Shown piece after piece: positions 37,098-47,074 of a DNA stretch of 64,000 nt. Source of the DNA: an uncultured Eubacteriales bacterium (GTDB lineage: Bacteria; Bacillota; Clostridia; Christensenellales; Aristaeellaceae); assembly GCA_902765735.1 (NCBI GenBank), contig CACXBB010000010.1, positions 62,001-126,000 on the forward strand. The letters are read 5' to 3'. How positions within the stretch are numbered: the stretch's first letter is position 1; each line of letters starts with the position of its first letter. Below the pieces are notes generated by a model, which did no database searches, was not told where the DNA came from, and was given only the letters and a program-made list of their open reading frames with translations. The position numbers were made by a program, and so were the translations under genes.

Positions 37098-39781
37098 AGC
37101 GCTGGCTTGAGCTGCTCAACGACCCCGGGCGGGACATCTACGAGCGCCGCTACCGGCTGCTGTCCGCCATCAGCATCGTCTCGCTGCTGCTGTGGCTGCT
37201 GGTGGCCGCCGCGGTGGACTTCCACTCCAAGCGTCTTTTGTTCTTCCTGATCTGCGACGTGATGTTCGTGCCCATGATGATCATCACCCTGCGCACCGGC
37301 CAGATCCAGCTGGGGGCCGGAGGCAGCGGCTTTCTGTTGATATTCCTGATGCTGCCCTTCGCCTTCTTCTACAACGGCGGCATCGAGGCCGGCGCGCCCA
37401 ACTGGAGCATACTGGCGATGGTGTTCGTCACGCTGACCGTCCGCGGCGGCCTGCGCACGTTCCTGCTGGTCTCGGACGTGCTGGTCACGGCGATCTGCTA
37501 CCTGATCTGCTATACGCACCCGGAGCTGGTGGCCCAGCACACGGTGCAGGCCGCCTACGTGGATTCGCTCTCATCGCTGATCATCACCGCACTCATCATC
37601 AGCAGCATGTTCCTGTTCCAGCTGCACGTGTACGGCCAGGAGCGGGAGATCCTTGAAAAGCAGAGCCTGCAGATCGAGGAGCTGAACCGGGCGCAGAACA
37701 GCTTCTTCTCCAGCATGAGCCACGAGATCCGCACTCCCGTGAACACCATCATCGGTTTAAACGAGATGATACTGCGCGAGCGCGTGTCCGACGAGGTGCG
37801 GGAGGACGCCCTGCACATCGAGAGCGCCGGCCGGATGCTCCTGCAGACCGTCAACGACATCCTGGAGATGTCCAAGCTGGAGTCCGGGCGGCTGGAGATC
37901 GTCAGCGCCCGCTACGCCACCGGCGGCATGCTGTCGGACGTGGTGAACATGATCTGGGTGAAGGCCCGGGAGAAGGGGCTGGAGTTCCGCGTCGATGTGG
38001 ACCCGGCGCTGCCCGCGGCCCTGTACGGCGACGAGATGCGCGTCAAGCAGGTGCTGATCAACCTGCTGACCAACGCCGTCAAGTACACCGAGAAGGGCGG
38101 CGTGACGCTGTCCGTGCAGGGGGAGCGCACCGACGAGGGGACCCTGCGGATGATCTGCACCGTGACGGACACCGGCATCGGCATCCGGCAGGAGAGCATC
38201 CCGCACCTGTTCACCGCCTTCAAGCGGGTGGACGAGCACGACAACCGCCACATCGAGGGCACCGGGCTGGGGCTGTCCATCGTCAAGCAGCTGTTGGACC
38301 TGATGGGCGGCGAGATCAGCGTCAACAGCATCTATACGAAGGGCACCACGGTGATCGTGACGCTGCCCCAGACCGTCGCCGACGACGCCCCCGTGGGCCC
38401 GGTGGACATGCGGTCCCGCCGCGACGCCGGGGAGGGCGCGCGCTACGTGCCCGCCTTCACCGCGGATCAGGCCCGCGTGCTGGCGGTGGACGACACCGCC
38501 GCGAACCTGCTGGTGCTGGAGAAGCTGCTTCGGGACACCCGGGTGCGGGTGGACGCCGCCCGCAGCGGGGCCGAGGCGCTGGAGCGGACGCTGCAGACCC
38601 GCTACGACGTCATACTGATGGACCACGTGATGCCCGGCATGGACGGCATCGAGTGCCTGCGCCGCATACGCGCCCAGGCGGGCGGGCTGTGCCACGCCTG
38701 CCCCGCGGTGGCGCTGACCGCCAACGCGGGCAGCGGCATGGAGGCCATGTACCGGCGGGAAGGCTTCGACGGCTATCTGGTCAAGCCCATCCGGGGCGAG
38801 GTGCTGGAGCGCGAGCTGCTCAGGCTACTGCCCCCGGAGCTGGTCAGCCTGACCGGCGCGGCGGCGGGGGACGGCAGCGCGGACGGCCTTAAAACGGGCC
38901 GCGCCCGCGCGCGGCGGCAGATCGCCGTCACCGTGGACAGCAGCGCCGATCTGCCGGAGGACGCGCTGCGCGAATGGGAGATCTCCGTGATACCGTTCTA
39001 CGTCAAAACGGAAAACGGCCTGTTCCAGGACGGCGTGGAGGTGGACACCCGCGGCCTGGTCGGCTGGATGAAGCGCGGCAAAGACGTGCGGGCCGTGCCG
39101 CCCAGCCGGGAGGAGCTGGAGGCGTTCTTCGCCGAGACGCTGTCCGGGGCCAACAACGTCATACACTTCACCGCGGGCAAGAGCGTCAGCCAGGGCTACC
39201 CCGTGGCCTGCGCCGCCGCGGAGAGCTTCAACAACGTCACGGTCTACGACGGCGGCCACCTCTCCACCGGCACCGGGCTGCTGGCTGTCCACGCCGCCCG
39301 GCTGGCCCGGGCCGGAAAGCCCGTGGACGAGATACTCTCGGAGCTGGACAGATACAAACGGAAGATCGTCACCACCTTCGTCATCGACACCGCGGACTTT
39401 CTGGTGCGCGCCGGGCGCACGCGGCGGAGCGTGAAGCTGATCTCCGACGCGCTGCTGCTGCGCCCGGAGTTTCAGATGCGCCGCGGCCGGCTGCGCACCG
39501 CGCGGCTGTTCATGGGCAGCCGGGAGCGCACCCGCAGAAAGTACGTGCGGGGCCTCCTCAGGCGCTACCCGCCCGGGGAGGGCGAGACGCTGTACCTGAC
39601 CCACGTGGGGCTGACCGCCGGGGAGTGCGCGCGGATCGTCGCGGAGGTGCGGGACGCGCTCGGGCACGACCGGGTGAGCGTGCAGAACGCTTCCTCCGCC
39701 ATCTCCACCAACTGCGGACCGGGCACCTATGGCCTGATCTACCGCGCCGCCGAGCCGGTGGAGGGGGAGAGTCGGCCGTAG
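37094..39781 (+). CDS. Hybrid histidine kinase fused to a DegV lipid-binding domain
   Basis: 895 residues. About six N-terminal helices, HisKA (His near 210, SHEIRTPVNTIIGL), ATPase (NLLTNAVKYTE; DTGIGI; GTGLGLSIV), a receiver (Asp near 510, LMDHVMPGMDG; Lys in LVKPIR), then from about 606 to the end a complete DegV/FakB-type domain (AVTVDSSADLPEDAL; HFTAGKSVSQGYPVA; VYDGGHLSTGTGLLA; TADFLVRAGR). DegV proteins bind a fatty acid and, as FakB, present it to the kinase FakA. A lipid-loaded output or feedback domain on a kinase is unusual. The stop codon lies in a TAGGGACGCC repeat. Confidence 0.85.
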   Translation: MKRWLELLNDPGRDIYERRYRLLSAISIVSLLLWLLVAAAVDFHSKRLLFFLICDVMFVPMMIITLRTGQIQLGAGGSGFLLIFLMLPFAFFYNGGIEAGAPNWSILAMVFVTLTVRGGLRTFLLVSDVLVTAICYLICYTHPELVAQHTVQAAYVDSLSSLIITALIISSMFLFQLHVYGQEREILEKQSLQIEELNRAQNSFFSSMSHEIRTPVNTIIGLNEMILRERVSDEVREDALHIESAGRMLLQTVNDILEMSKLESGRLEIVSARYATGGMLSDVVNMIWVKAREKGLEFRVDVDPALPAALYGDEMRVKQVLINLLTNAVKYTEKGGVTLSVQGERTDEGTLRMICTVTDTGIGIRQESIPHLFTAFKRVDEHDNRHIEGTGLGLSIVKQLLDLMGGEISVNSIYTKGTTVIVTLPQTVADDAPVGPVDMRSRRDAGEGARYVPAFTADQARVLAVDDTAANLLVLEKLLRDTRVRVDAARSGAEALERTLQTRYDVILMDHVMPGMDGIECLRRIRAQAGGLCHACPAVALTANAGSGMEAMYRREGFDGYLVKPIRGEVLERELLRLLPPELVSLTGAAAGDGSADGLKTGRARARRQIAVTVDSSADLPEDALREWEISVIPFYVKTENGLFQDGVEVDTRGLVGWMKRGKDVRAVPPSREELEAFFAETLSGANNVIHFTAGKSVSQGYPVACAAAESFNNVTVYDGGHLSTGTGLLAVHAARLARAGKPVDEILSELDRYKRKIVTTFVIDTADFLVRAGRTRRSVKLISDALLLRPEFQMRRGRLRTARLFMGSRERTRRKYVRGLLRRYPPGEGETLYLTHVGLTAGECARIVAEVRDALGHDRVSVQNASSAISTNCGPGTYGLIYRAAEPVEGESRP

Positions 39782-39925
39782 GGACGCCATTTATGGCGTC
39801 CGCGTGGGGAAGAGGGAGTAGGCAGTAGGGAGTAGGGAGTAGGGGTTTTGTCGGTACGGAACCTACCGTAGGGACGCCATTTATGGCGTCCGCGAGGGGG
39901 AACAGGGGTTATCTTGGTACAGGGT
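39778..39925. repeat. Two TAGGGACGCCATTTATGGCGTCC palindromes around a short tandem run
   Basis: Copies at about 39779 and 39870, with GTAGGGA-type tandem units (GAGTAGGCAGTAGGGAGTAGGG) between. The same tandem run recurs at about 51705. The first copy supplies the TAG stop of the kinase-DegV gene. Confidence 0.75.
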
Positions 39926-39936
39926 AGGGTGATGCT

Positions 39937-42900
39937 ATGAACAAGGCTCAGGGATTGACAAGGCACCTGTCCCCGCTGGGGGCGTGGGCGTTTGCGATAG
40001 GCACCAGCATGGGCTGGGGCGCGCTGGTGGTGACCGCCACACGTACCTGGCGCAGGCCGGTCCGGCGGGCAGCGTGCTGGGGCTGGCGCTGGGCGCTGTG
40101 ATCATGGGCATCGTCGCCCTGAACTACGCCTGCCTGATGCGCTCCTACCCGGACGCCGGCGGCGCGTATGCCTATACCCGCGAGGTGTTCGGCTAGGACT
40201 ACGGCTTTCTGACGGCGTGGTTCCTGGCGATGATCTACTTCGCCATACTGTGGGCCAACGCCACGTCGCTGCCGATGTTCGTCAGGATATTCATCGGCGA
40301 CGCCCTCCGCTTCGGCAGGCTGTATGCCATATTCGGCTACGACGTGTACCTCGGCGAGGCGCTGCTGTCCGTCGCGGCGCTGTTGGTGTTCGGGTATATG
40401 TGCGTGCGGCGTCCGCGGGCGACCGACGCGGTGATGATCGCGCTGGCGTGCCTGTTCGCGGCGGGCATCGCGGCGTGCTTTGTGGGGGCGTTTGCGGCCG
40501 GGGGCCGCGCCATGAAGCCCGCCTTTGTGCCGGACGGCGCGGCGCTTTCGCAGATCGTGAGGATCGCGGTGATCTCCCCCTGGGCGTTCATAGGCTTCGA
40601 GAGCATCTCCCACGCCACCGAGGAATTCGACTTTGACCGGGACAGGATCCGCCGCGTGATGCTCATCGCGGTGGCGTCCACGCTGGTATTGTACGTGCTG
40701 GTGACGCTCCTGTCCGTGACGGCCTATCCGTCGCGGTACGCAAGCTGGCCGGACTACATCCGTGATCTGAACAATCTGACCGGCCTGGAGGCGCTGCCCG
40801 CCTTCTACGCGGCGGATCACTACCTGGGCGGCGCCGGTGTCGCGCTTTTGACGCTGTCGCTGCTGGCGCTGGTGATCACCAGCCTGATCGGCAACACCTC
40901 GGCGTTGAGCCGCCTGTTCTACGCGATGGCCAAGGACAGGCTGCTGCCGGAGTCCTTCTCCAGGCTCAACGACCGCGGCGCGCCGGCCCGGGCGGTCCTG
41001 GCGGTGACGGCCGCCTCGTGCCTGGTGCCGCTGCTGGGCGGCACGGCCATCGGCTGGATCGTGGACGTCACCACCATCGGCGCGACGCTGATCTACGGCA
41101 ACGTCTCCGCCGCCGCCGCCCGGCTGGGGCGGAACATGAAGAACCGGCGGGAGATGTGGATCGGCCGCGCAGGCCTGGGCATCATGATCGCCTTCTGCGC
41201 GTACATACTGCTGCCCAACCTGGTCGCGCGGGGCACCATCGCCCGGGAGACCTACTTCCTGTTCATACTGTGATGCGTGCTGGGCTTTCTGTATTTCCGC
41301 AGGATACTGCGTCGGGATAAGGAGAAGCGCTTCGGGATGTCCGGCATCGTGTGGGTTTCGCTGCTGGCGATGGTGCTGTTCATATCGCTGATATGGATGC
41401 GCCAGTCCATGATCGCCTCCAACGACCGCATGCTCTCCAACATCGACGCCTACTATGAACAGCGGGACGACGCGGGCGCGCCGCAGTCGGACGACGAGGC
41501 ATACGTCCGCACTCAGGTGGCCGAGCTTCAAAAGACCAACACCCGCACCATGCTGATGGCCATCGGACTGTTCGGGTTCACGCTCGTCATCATGCTGACC
41601 AACCACTCCTACATGACCAAGCGCTCCCGGGAGAACGAGATGCTGGCCAACAGGGACCCGCTGACCGGCGTCAAGAGCAAGCACGCCTTCCTGGTGGCGG
41701 AGAAGGCCCTGGACCGGGACATCGCGGAGGGCACCGCCGGGGAGTTCGCCGTGGTGGTGTGCGACGTCAACGGGCTGAAGAACATCAACGACACCTACGG
41801 GCACAAGGCCGGCGACGAGTACATCCGCAAGGCGTGCAAGATGGTGTGCGACGTGTACAAGCACAGCCCCGTGTACCGCGTGGGCGGCGACGAATTCGTG
41901 GTGATCGTGAGGGGCCGGGAGTACCCCATCCACCGGGAGCTCACCCGGACGCTGCACGACCGGTCCGTGGACGCCATCAACGCCGGCGGCGCGGTGGTCT
42001 CCGGCGGCGCTTCCCACTTCAAGCCCGGGGAGGACACCCGCTTCCACGACGTGTTCGAACGCGCCGACGCCCTGATGTACGAGGAAAAGCAGCTTTTAAA
42101 GGGCCTGGGCGCGGTGTCGCGGGACGACGCCGAAAAGGCCGCGAAGCCGGTCGGACCCTCCCCCGACGAGCAGATCATACTCAACGTGGTCAAGAAGGTG
42201 CTGATCGTGGAGGACGAGCCGGTCAACCAGATGATGCTGGGCGCCGCCCTCCAGGAGGAGTACGAGGTGCTCTACGCCTCCGACGGCGCGGAGGCACTGG
42301 AGATCGTCAAGGCCGACATGGACAACCTGTCGCTGATGCTGCTGGACCTCCAGATGCCCGGCATGAACGGCAGGGAAGTGCTGCGCATCATGAAGGAGGA
42401 CCCGGAGTATTCGAAGCTGCCGGTGATCGTGCTTACTGCCGACCAGACCGCCGAGGTGGACTGCCTGCGGCTGGGGGCCATGGACTTCATCCCCAAGCCC
42501 TATCCCGGCTGGGAGATCGTGCGCGCCAGGGTGCATCGCTGCATCGAGCTGTCCGAGAACCGGATCATCATACAGTCCACCGAGCGTGACAGCCTGACCC
42601 AGCTATTCAACATCGACTACTTCCTGCGCTACGTCAAGATGTACGACCAGCACTACCACGACATGGCCATGGACGCCGTGGTGCTGGACGTGAACCGCTT
42701 CCACATCGTCAACGAGCGCTACGGCAAGGCCTGCGGCGACAGCGTGCTCCGGCGCATCGGCGAGCGCATCCGGCAGATCGCCCGCCAGATCAAGGGCGTG
42801 GGCTGCCGCCGCGGCGCGGACACCTTCCTGATCTACTGCCCCCACCGGGAGGACTATCCCGCCCTGCTGGACAGCATCTCCGAGGCGCTCAAGGACGACG

Positions 42901-43856
42901 AGAAGGCCTCCAACCGCATCAGGCTGCGCCTGGGCATCTACGCCGGGGTGGACAAGGAGATCGACATCGAGCGGCGCTTCGACTACGCCAAGATCGCGGC
43001 GGATACCGTCAGGGGGAGCTACATCGAGCCCATCGGTTACTATGACAATGAGATGCGGGAGCGCGAGCTGTACCGGGAGCGCCTGCTGGAGGACTTCCGG
43101 CCGTCGCTGGAGAACAACCGCTTCACGGTGTACTTCCAGCCCAAGTACGACATCCGCCCGGAGGTGCCCGTGCTGGTGAGCGCCGAGGCGCTGGTGCGCT
43201 GGGACCACCCCGAGCTGGGGATCATCACCCCGGACGACTTCATACCGCTGCTGGAGGACAACGGGCTCATACTGGAGCTGGACCGCTTCGTCTGGCGGGA
43301 GACCGCCGGACGCATCCGGGAGTGGAAGGACCGCCTCGGCGTCGCGCTGCCGGTGTCGGTGAACGTGTCCCGCGTGGACATGCTGACGCCCAACCTCAAG
43401 GGCATCTTCCGGGAGATACTCAACGACTACGGCCTCACCGCCGACGACATGATCCTGGAGATCACCGAGTCCGCCTACACCGGCGACTCCGAGCACGTGC
43501 TGGCCGTGGCGCGGGAGCTGCGGGGCGTGGGCATGGGCTTCCGCATCGCCATGGACGACTTCGGCACCGGCTACTCCTCGCTGGGCATGCTGTCCAACCT
43601 GCCCATCGACGCCCTCAAGCTCGACATGAGCTTCGTGTCAAGCGCCTTCGGGGAGGACCGGGACACCCGCATGATCGAGCTGATCATCGAGATCGCGGAC
43701 TACCTCAAGGTGCCCGTGGTGGCCGAGGGCGTGGAGACCGAGGAACAGTACCGGGCCCTCCGCAGGATGGTCTGCGACCTCATACAGGGGTACTACTTCT
43801 CCGTGCCCGTGCCGCCGGAGGAGTTTGAACGGTTCTTGGCGGAGAAGGGGAAGTGA
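39937..43856 (+). pseudogene. Broken APC permease-GGDEF-REC-EAL fusion gene
   Basis: Paralogue of the permease at 25384 fused to a c-di-GMP output. From the ATG at 39937 the frame matches the permease start, then one base is missing near 40040 (VVTA shifts to TYLAQAGP in the next frame), TAG at 40195-40197 replaces the Tyr of FGYDYGFL, and TGA at 41271-41273 replaces a Trp-like position after YFLFIL. Everything after that codon is open for 859 codons and keeps intact catalytic motifs (see the next entry). Three lesions in 1.3 kb in one half only argue against random sequencing error. Confidence 0.8.
41277..43856 (+). CDS. Intact GGDEF-REC-degenerate GGDEF-EAL half of the broken fusion
   Basis: 859 codons with no lesion. 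The first 105 residues hold the last permease helices and a membrane helix (TMLMAIGLFGFTLVIML). Then a GGDEF domain with intact signature RVGGDEF near 203, a receiver (IVEDEP; LLDLQMPGMNG; PKPYPG), a second GGDEF-like domain without the motif (RRGADTF) and a complete EAL domain (SAEALVRW, EITES, DDFGTGYSS, KLDMSF, AEGVET, QGYYFSV). Start unclear: GTG at 41277 just after the TGA, or the ATG at 41338; no good ribosome site. It may be expressed by re-initiation or not at all. Confidence 0.55.
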   Translation: MLGFLYFRRILRRDKEKRFGMSGIVWVSLLAMVLFISLIWMRQSMIASNDRMLSNIDAYYEQRDDAGAPQSDDEAYVRTQVAELQKTNTRTMLMAIGLFGFTLVIMLTNHSYMTKRSRENEMLANRDPLTGVKSKHAFLVAEKALDRDIAEGTAGEFAVVVCDVNGLKNINDTYGHKAGDEYIRKACKMVCDVYKHSPVYRVGGDEFVVIVRGREYPIHRELTRTLHDRSVDAINAGGAVVSGGASHFKPGEDTRFHDVFERADALMYEEKQLLKGLGAVSRDDAEKAAKPVGPSPDEQIILNVVKKVLIVEDEPVNQMMLGAALQEEYEVLYASDGAEALEIVKADMDNLSLMLLDLQMPGMNGREVLRIMKEDPEYSKLPVIVLTADQTAEVDCLRLGAMDFIPKPYPGWEIVRARVHRCIELSENRIIIQSTERDSLTQLFNIDYFLRYVKMYDQHYHDMAMDAVVLDVNRFHIVNERYGKACGDSVLRRIGERIRQIARQIKGVGCRRGADTFLIYCPHREDYPALLDSISEALKDDEKASNRIRLRLGIYAGVDKEIDIERRFDYAKIAADTVRGSYIEPIGYYDNEMRERELYRERLLEDFRPSLENNRFTVYFQPKYDIRPEVPVLVSAEALVRWDHPELGIITPDDFIPLLEDNGLILELDRFVWRETAGRIREWKDRLGVALPVSVNVSRVDMLTPNLKGIFREILNDYGLTADDMILEITESAYTGDSEHVLAVARELRGVGMGFRIAMDDFGTGYSSLGMLSNLPIDALKLDMSFVSSAFGEDRDTRMIELIIEIADYLKVPVVAEGVETEEQYRALRRMVCDLIQGYYFSVPVPPEEFERFLAEKGK

Positions 43857-43890
43857 TTGGGCTATTCACGTCTTCTGTGGGATTGCACAG

Positions 43891-44213
43891 GGACTCCCTC
43901 AGGCGCTGCGCGCCAGCTCCCTTCACTCCCCCAGTCAGCTTCGCTGACAGCCCCCTCGGAGAGGGGGCCAAGACGGGAGCCTTTTGGCGGGCACCGCGAA
44001 GCGGTGACGGAGGGAGTCGGTATCCCTTCAACTCCGTTTAGAGCAGTACAGCAGTATTATTTCAAGCAACTGACAGACAAAAGGGGCTGCCTCAAAACGA
44101 CGAACATACGATGCAATCCATTCGTAGGGACGCCATTCATGGCGTCCGCGGGCGGCATGAATGCCGCCCCTACGGCGAATGGTACAGCGTTGGTTCGTTT
44201 TGAGACAGCCCCT
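43891..44213. repeat. Two composite palindromic elements in tandem
   Basis: Element A (about 43892-44020) has arms GACTCCCTC and GAGGGAGTC and inner CAGTCAGCTTCGCTGACAG and CCCCTCGGAGAGGGG palindromes; copies at 53771-53957 and, cut short, near 63890. Element B (44082-44213) has arms AGGGGCTGCCTCAAAACGA and the inverse ending TTTTGAGACAGCCCCT, and contains a TAGGGACGCC palindrome. No gene seen in 43857-44228. Confidence 0.8.
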
Positions 44214-44228
44214 CGTTGTCTGTCGTCG

Positions 44229-45608
44229 TTACAGCACCCGTCTATCCTGCATGTCGGGGGAGTAGAAGCAGCAGCCGTTGCGGCCGTGCTCCTTGACGTA
44301 GTACAGCGCGATGTCCGCCTCGTGGAACATCGCCTGGGGGTCGCCGTGGTCGCGGCACATGGACACGCCCACGCTCACGGAGATGGGCGGCATGCCGTCG
44401 TCGGTGTTGGACAGGTCCTGATTGATCTGTGTGACCTTGTGCTCGATCAGGGGCTGCACCTGGGGGCTGACGTGCACCATCAGCACCATGAACTCGTCGC
44501 CGCCGATGCGGCACACGTAGTCGTCGGAGCGGAAGTTCCGCTTGAGCACCGAGGCGATCTTGATCAGCGCGTCGTCGCCAATCTGGTGGCCCTGGGTGTC
44601 GTTGATGTTCTTGAATTTGTCCGCGTCGAACAGCAGAAACACGGTGGAGGACAGGTCCACGCTGTGCTTGATCAGGTCGAAGCCCGCGCGGTTGTACACG
44701 CCGGTGAGCTCGTCGTGGGAGGCCTTGTAGGACAGATTGTCGATGCTGCGCTTGTAGGCGGCGTACATCTGGTTGTAGGTGCCGGCGAGGTAGCGGAACT
44801 CGTGGGCGCCCATGATGGGCAGCTTCTGGTCGTGCTTGATGTGGTCCACCGCCCGGATCAGCGGATTGATGCCCAGGCTGGTGGTCAGCCACAACAGCAG
44901 CACCAGCGTGAGGGACTGTATGACGATCATGATGGTCATCCACACCAGGTCGGCGTGCATGTTCGACTCCATGGCGTCCTGCGTGCCGTGGGTGCCGCTC
45001 TTCAAGTCGTCGATGCAGCGGTTCAGGTGGGCGCGGATGGCGTTTTTCTGGTTGTAGTAGGCGTCGTCGTGCATCATCTCCCGGGCGAGGGCCATCTTTT
45101 CGTCGGGGGAGAGCGCCCGGTGCGCTTCGGTCAGCTCGATGTCACGCAAGGGCTCCGGGATGTCCGCGTCCCCCCGGGCCGAGAGCACCAGAACCATGGC
45201 GTAGTATTCCCGGTCCATCAGCAGTACGGACTGGCTCATGGCGCTGTTGAGCTCCGTCAGCGCGTCGGAATCCGGCTGCCGCGCCTCCATGATCTCGATG
45301 GCGCGCTCCCGCTGCTTGGTCTCCAGGGATTCGATGAAATAGTTGTCCAGATGCTCGCGCATGCCCAGCACCGTGTAGCACTGGGCCTCCTCGGTGAGGT
45401 AGTCCGAGGCCTTCAGCAGGCTGTCCGCCGCGTCCTGCAGCTCGATGTAGGCGTCCGTGGCGTCGGACAGGGCGTGGAAGGTGTGGATCGTGTGGTACGT
45501 CATGAACAGCAGCGCGGCGGTGATGCCCATGGAGATGAACAGCATCAGCAGGAATGTGAGCCGCAGGGACAGGCCCTCCTCCCGGATCTTCCGTATCCAA
45601 TGCTTCAT
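44229..45608 (-). CDS. Membrane sensor diguanylate cyclase
   Basis: 459 residues from the ATG at 45608 (GGAGG 9 bases upstream). Helix at about 20-42, an outside domain of about 190 mostly helical residues, a second helix near 240-260, a HAMP-like linker (NPLIRAVDHIKHDQ) and a GGDEF domain with intact IGGDEF near 369 and the usual DELTGVYNRAGF and DADKFKNIND segments. Predicted to make c-di-GMP in response to an outside signal. It is the only gene in the window with an intact GGDEF, an undamaged reading frame and no phosphodiesterase domain. Confidence 0.9.
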   Translation of the reverse strand: MKHWIRKIREEGLSLRLTFLLMLFISMGITAALLFMTYHTIHTFHALSDATDAYIELQDAADSLLKASDYLTEEAQCYTVLGMREHLDNYFIESLETKQRERAIEIMEARQPDSDALTELNSAMSQSVLLMDREYYAMVLVLSARGDADIPEPLRDIELTEAHRALSPDEKMALAREMMHDDAYYNQKNAIRAHLNRCIDDLKSGTHGTQDAMESNMHADLVWMTIMIVIQSLTLVLLLWLTTSLGINPLIRAVDHIKHDQKLPIMGAHEFRYLAGTYNQMYAAYKRSIDNLSYKASHDELTGVYNRAGFDLIKHSVDLSSTVFLLFDADKFKNINDTQGHQIGDDALIKIASVLKRNFRSDDYVCRIGGDEFMVLMVHVSPQVQPLIEHKVTQINQDLSNTDDGMPPISVSVGVSMCRDHGDPQAMFHEADIALYYVKEHGRNGCCFYSPDMQDRRVL

Positions 45609-45670
45609 GCGCAAGCCTCCGTTCCATAGCTGTAAGTGATAACAAATCAAATTGTCATATTTTCATAACC

Positions 45671-45699
45671 ATTATAACATGGATAACGTTAACCTTCAA
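45671..45699 (-). promoter_or_regulatory. Promoter of the sensor diguanylate cyclase
   Basis: Minus strand TTGAAG (45694-45699), 17-base spacer, TATAAT (45671-45676), about 63 bases before the start codon. Confidence 0.65.
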
Positions 45700-45725
45700 C
45701 CAAATACCGGATAAAAACAAATAAT

Positions 45726-45750
45726 CAGGGACGGCTTGAAGCCGTCCCTG
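45726..45750 (-). terminator. Hairpin after the fucO-like gene
   Basis: CAGGGACGGCTT and its inverse (11-12 base arms) followed on the minus strand by GATTATTTGTTTTT. Lies 19 bases beyond the dehydrogenase stop. Confidence 0.65.
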
Positions 45751-45768
45751 ACCGTTTGCGGCGATGGA

Positions 45769-46914
45769 TTACATCAGCTTGCGGAACATGGCCTTGTAGT
45801 CGTCGAGGGTCGCCTCGCGGGGGTTGCCGGGGGTGCAGGCGTCGGCGGCGGCGGACTGGGCCAGGAAGTCCAGGTCCTCCTCCTTCAGCTTCTCCAGCTT
45901 GGTGGGGATGCCCACGTCCACGGAGAGCTGGCGCACGGCGTCGATGGCGGCCTTGCGGTAGGTGGGCTGATCCATGCCGGTGGTGTCCACGCCCAGGGCC
46001 TCGGCGATGTTCTTGAACTTCTCGCCGGTGTACTCCTGGTTGAACTCCATCACGATGGGCAGCATCATGGCGCAGGCCACGCCGTGGGGGGTGTCATACA
46101 GCGCGCCCAGGGTGTGGGCCATGGAGTGCGCGATGCCCAGGCCGACGTTGGAGTAGGCCATGGCGGTCACGTACTGGGCTAGGGCCATGCCCTCGCGGCC
46201 CTCGGGATCGTTGTCGACGGCCTTGCGCAGGCTCTTGCCGATGAGCTGGATGGACTCGAGGTCCAGGCAGTCGGACAGCTCCCACGCGCCCTTGGTGGTG
46301 TAGCCCTCGATGGCGTGGGTCAGCGCGTCCATGCCGGTGGAGGCGGTCAGGCCGCGGGGCATGGAGGACATCATGTCGGGATCGACCACGGCGATGTCGG
46401 GGATGTCGTTGGGGTCCACGCACACGAACTTGCGGACCTTCTGCACGTCGGTGATGACGTAGTTGATGGTGCTCTCGGCGCCGGTGCCGCCGGTGGTGGG
46501 CACGGCGATGGTGAACACGGTGCGCTTCTTGGTGGGGGCCACGCCCTCCAGCGAGCGGACGTCGGCGAATTCGGGGTTGTTGATGATGATGCCTATGGCC
46601 TTGCCGGTGTCCATGGAGGAGCCGCCGCCGATGGTGATCATGAAGTCCGCGCCGCTCTTCTTGAAGGCCTCCACGCCGCCCTGCACGTTTTCAATGGTGG
46701 GGTTGGGCTTGATGTTGGAATACAGCTCGAAGTCGATGCCGTTGGCCTTCAGAAGGTCGGTCACCTTCGCGGTGACGCCGAATTTCACCAGGTCAGGGTC
46801 GGAGGCGACGAAGGCCTTTTTGAAGCCGCGGGACTTCACGATGCCGGGGATCTCCTGGATCGCGCCCTTGCCGTGATAGGAAATAGCGTTCAGTACAAAG
46901 CGATTGACAGCCAT
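45769..46914 (-). CDS. fucO: Iron-containing alcohol dehydrogenase, FucO-like lactaldehyde reductase
   Basis: Group III iron-dependent dehydrogenase of 381 residues from the ATG at 46914, the length of E. coli FucO. It shares with FucO NNPEFADVRSLEG, INYVITD and KFVCVDPNDIP, and the metal-ligand region DALTHAIEGY with HSMAHTLGALYDTPHG. Reduces lactaldehyde or a similar short aldehyde with NADH. Monocistronic, with its own strong promoter. No fucose or rhamnose catabolism gene is adjacent, so the physiological substrate could be another aldehyde. Confidence 0.88.
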   Translation of the reverse strand: MAVNRFVLNAISYHGKGAIQEIPGIVKSRGFKKAFVASDPDLVKFGVTAKVTDLLKANGIDFELYSNIKPNPTIENVQGGVEAFKKSGADFMITIGGGSSMDTGKAIGIIINNPEFADVRSLEGVAPTKKRTVFTIAVPTTGGTGAESTINYVITDVQKVRKFVCVDPNDIPDIAVVDPDMMSSMPRGLTASTGMDALTHAIEGYTTKGAWELSDCLDLESIQLIGKSLRKAVDNDPEGREGMALAQYVTAMAYSNVGLGIAHSMAHTLGALYDTPHGVACAMMLPIVMEFNQEYTGEKFKNIAEALGVDTTGMDQPTYRKAAIDAVRQLSVDVGIPTKLEKLKEEDLDFLAQSAAADACTPGNPREATLDDYKAMFRKLM

Positions 46915-46968
46915 GGGTATGCACTCCTTTGCAATTTCTGATCGGTCATAATTTGACCTTCGCATTCC

Positions 46969-46997
46969 ATTTTATACATTTTATGGGAATTTGTCAA
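46969..46997 (-). promoter_or_regulatory. Promoter of the fucO-like gene
   Basis: Minus strand TTGACA (46992-46997), 17-base spacer, TAAAAT (46969-46974). Confidence 0.75.
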
Positions 46998-47074
46998 GAA
47001 TACACAGCGCAAACACTGAAAAAACAGTCGCAATTGATGCAATGTGAATATCGGGTTAATTTTCGAAACAGGGT

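Noticed and set aside
40195-41273. Stop-codon recoding in the permease-GGDEF-EAL gene
   Set aside because: The two stops are different (TAG and TGA), there is also a frameshift, and no other gene in the window uses in-frame stops. Decay is simpler.
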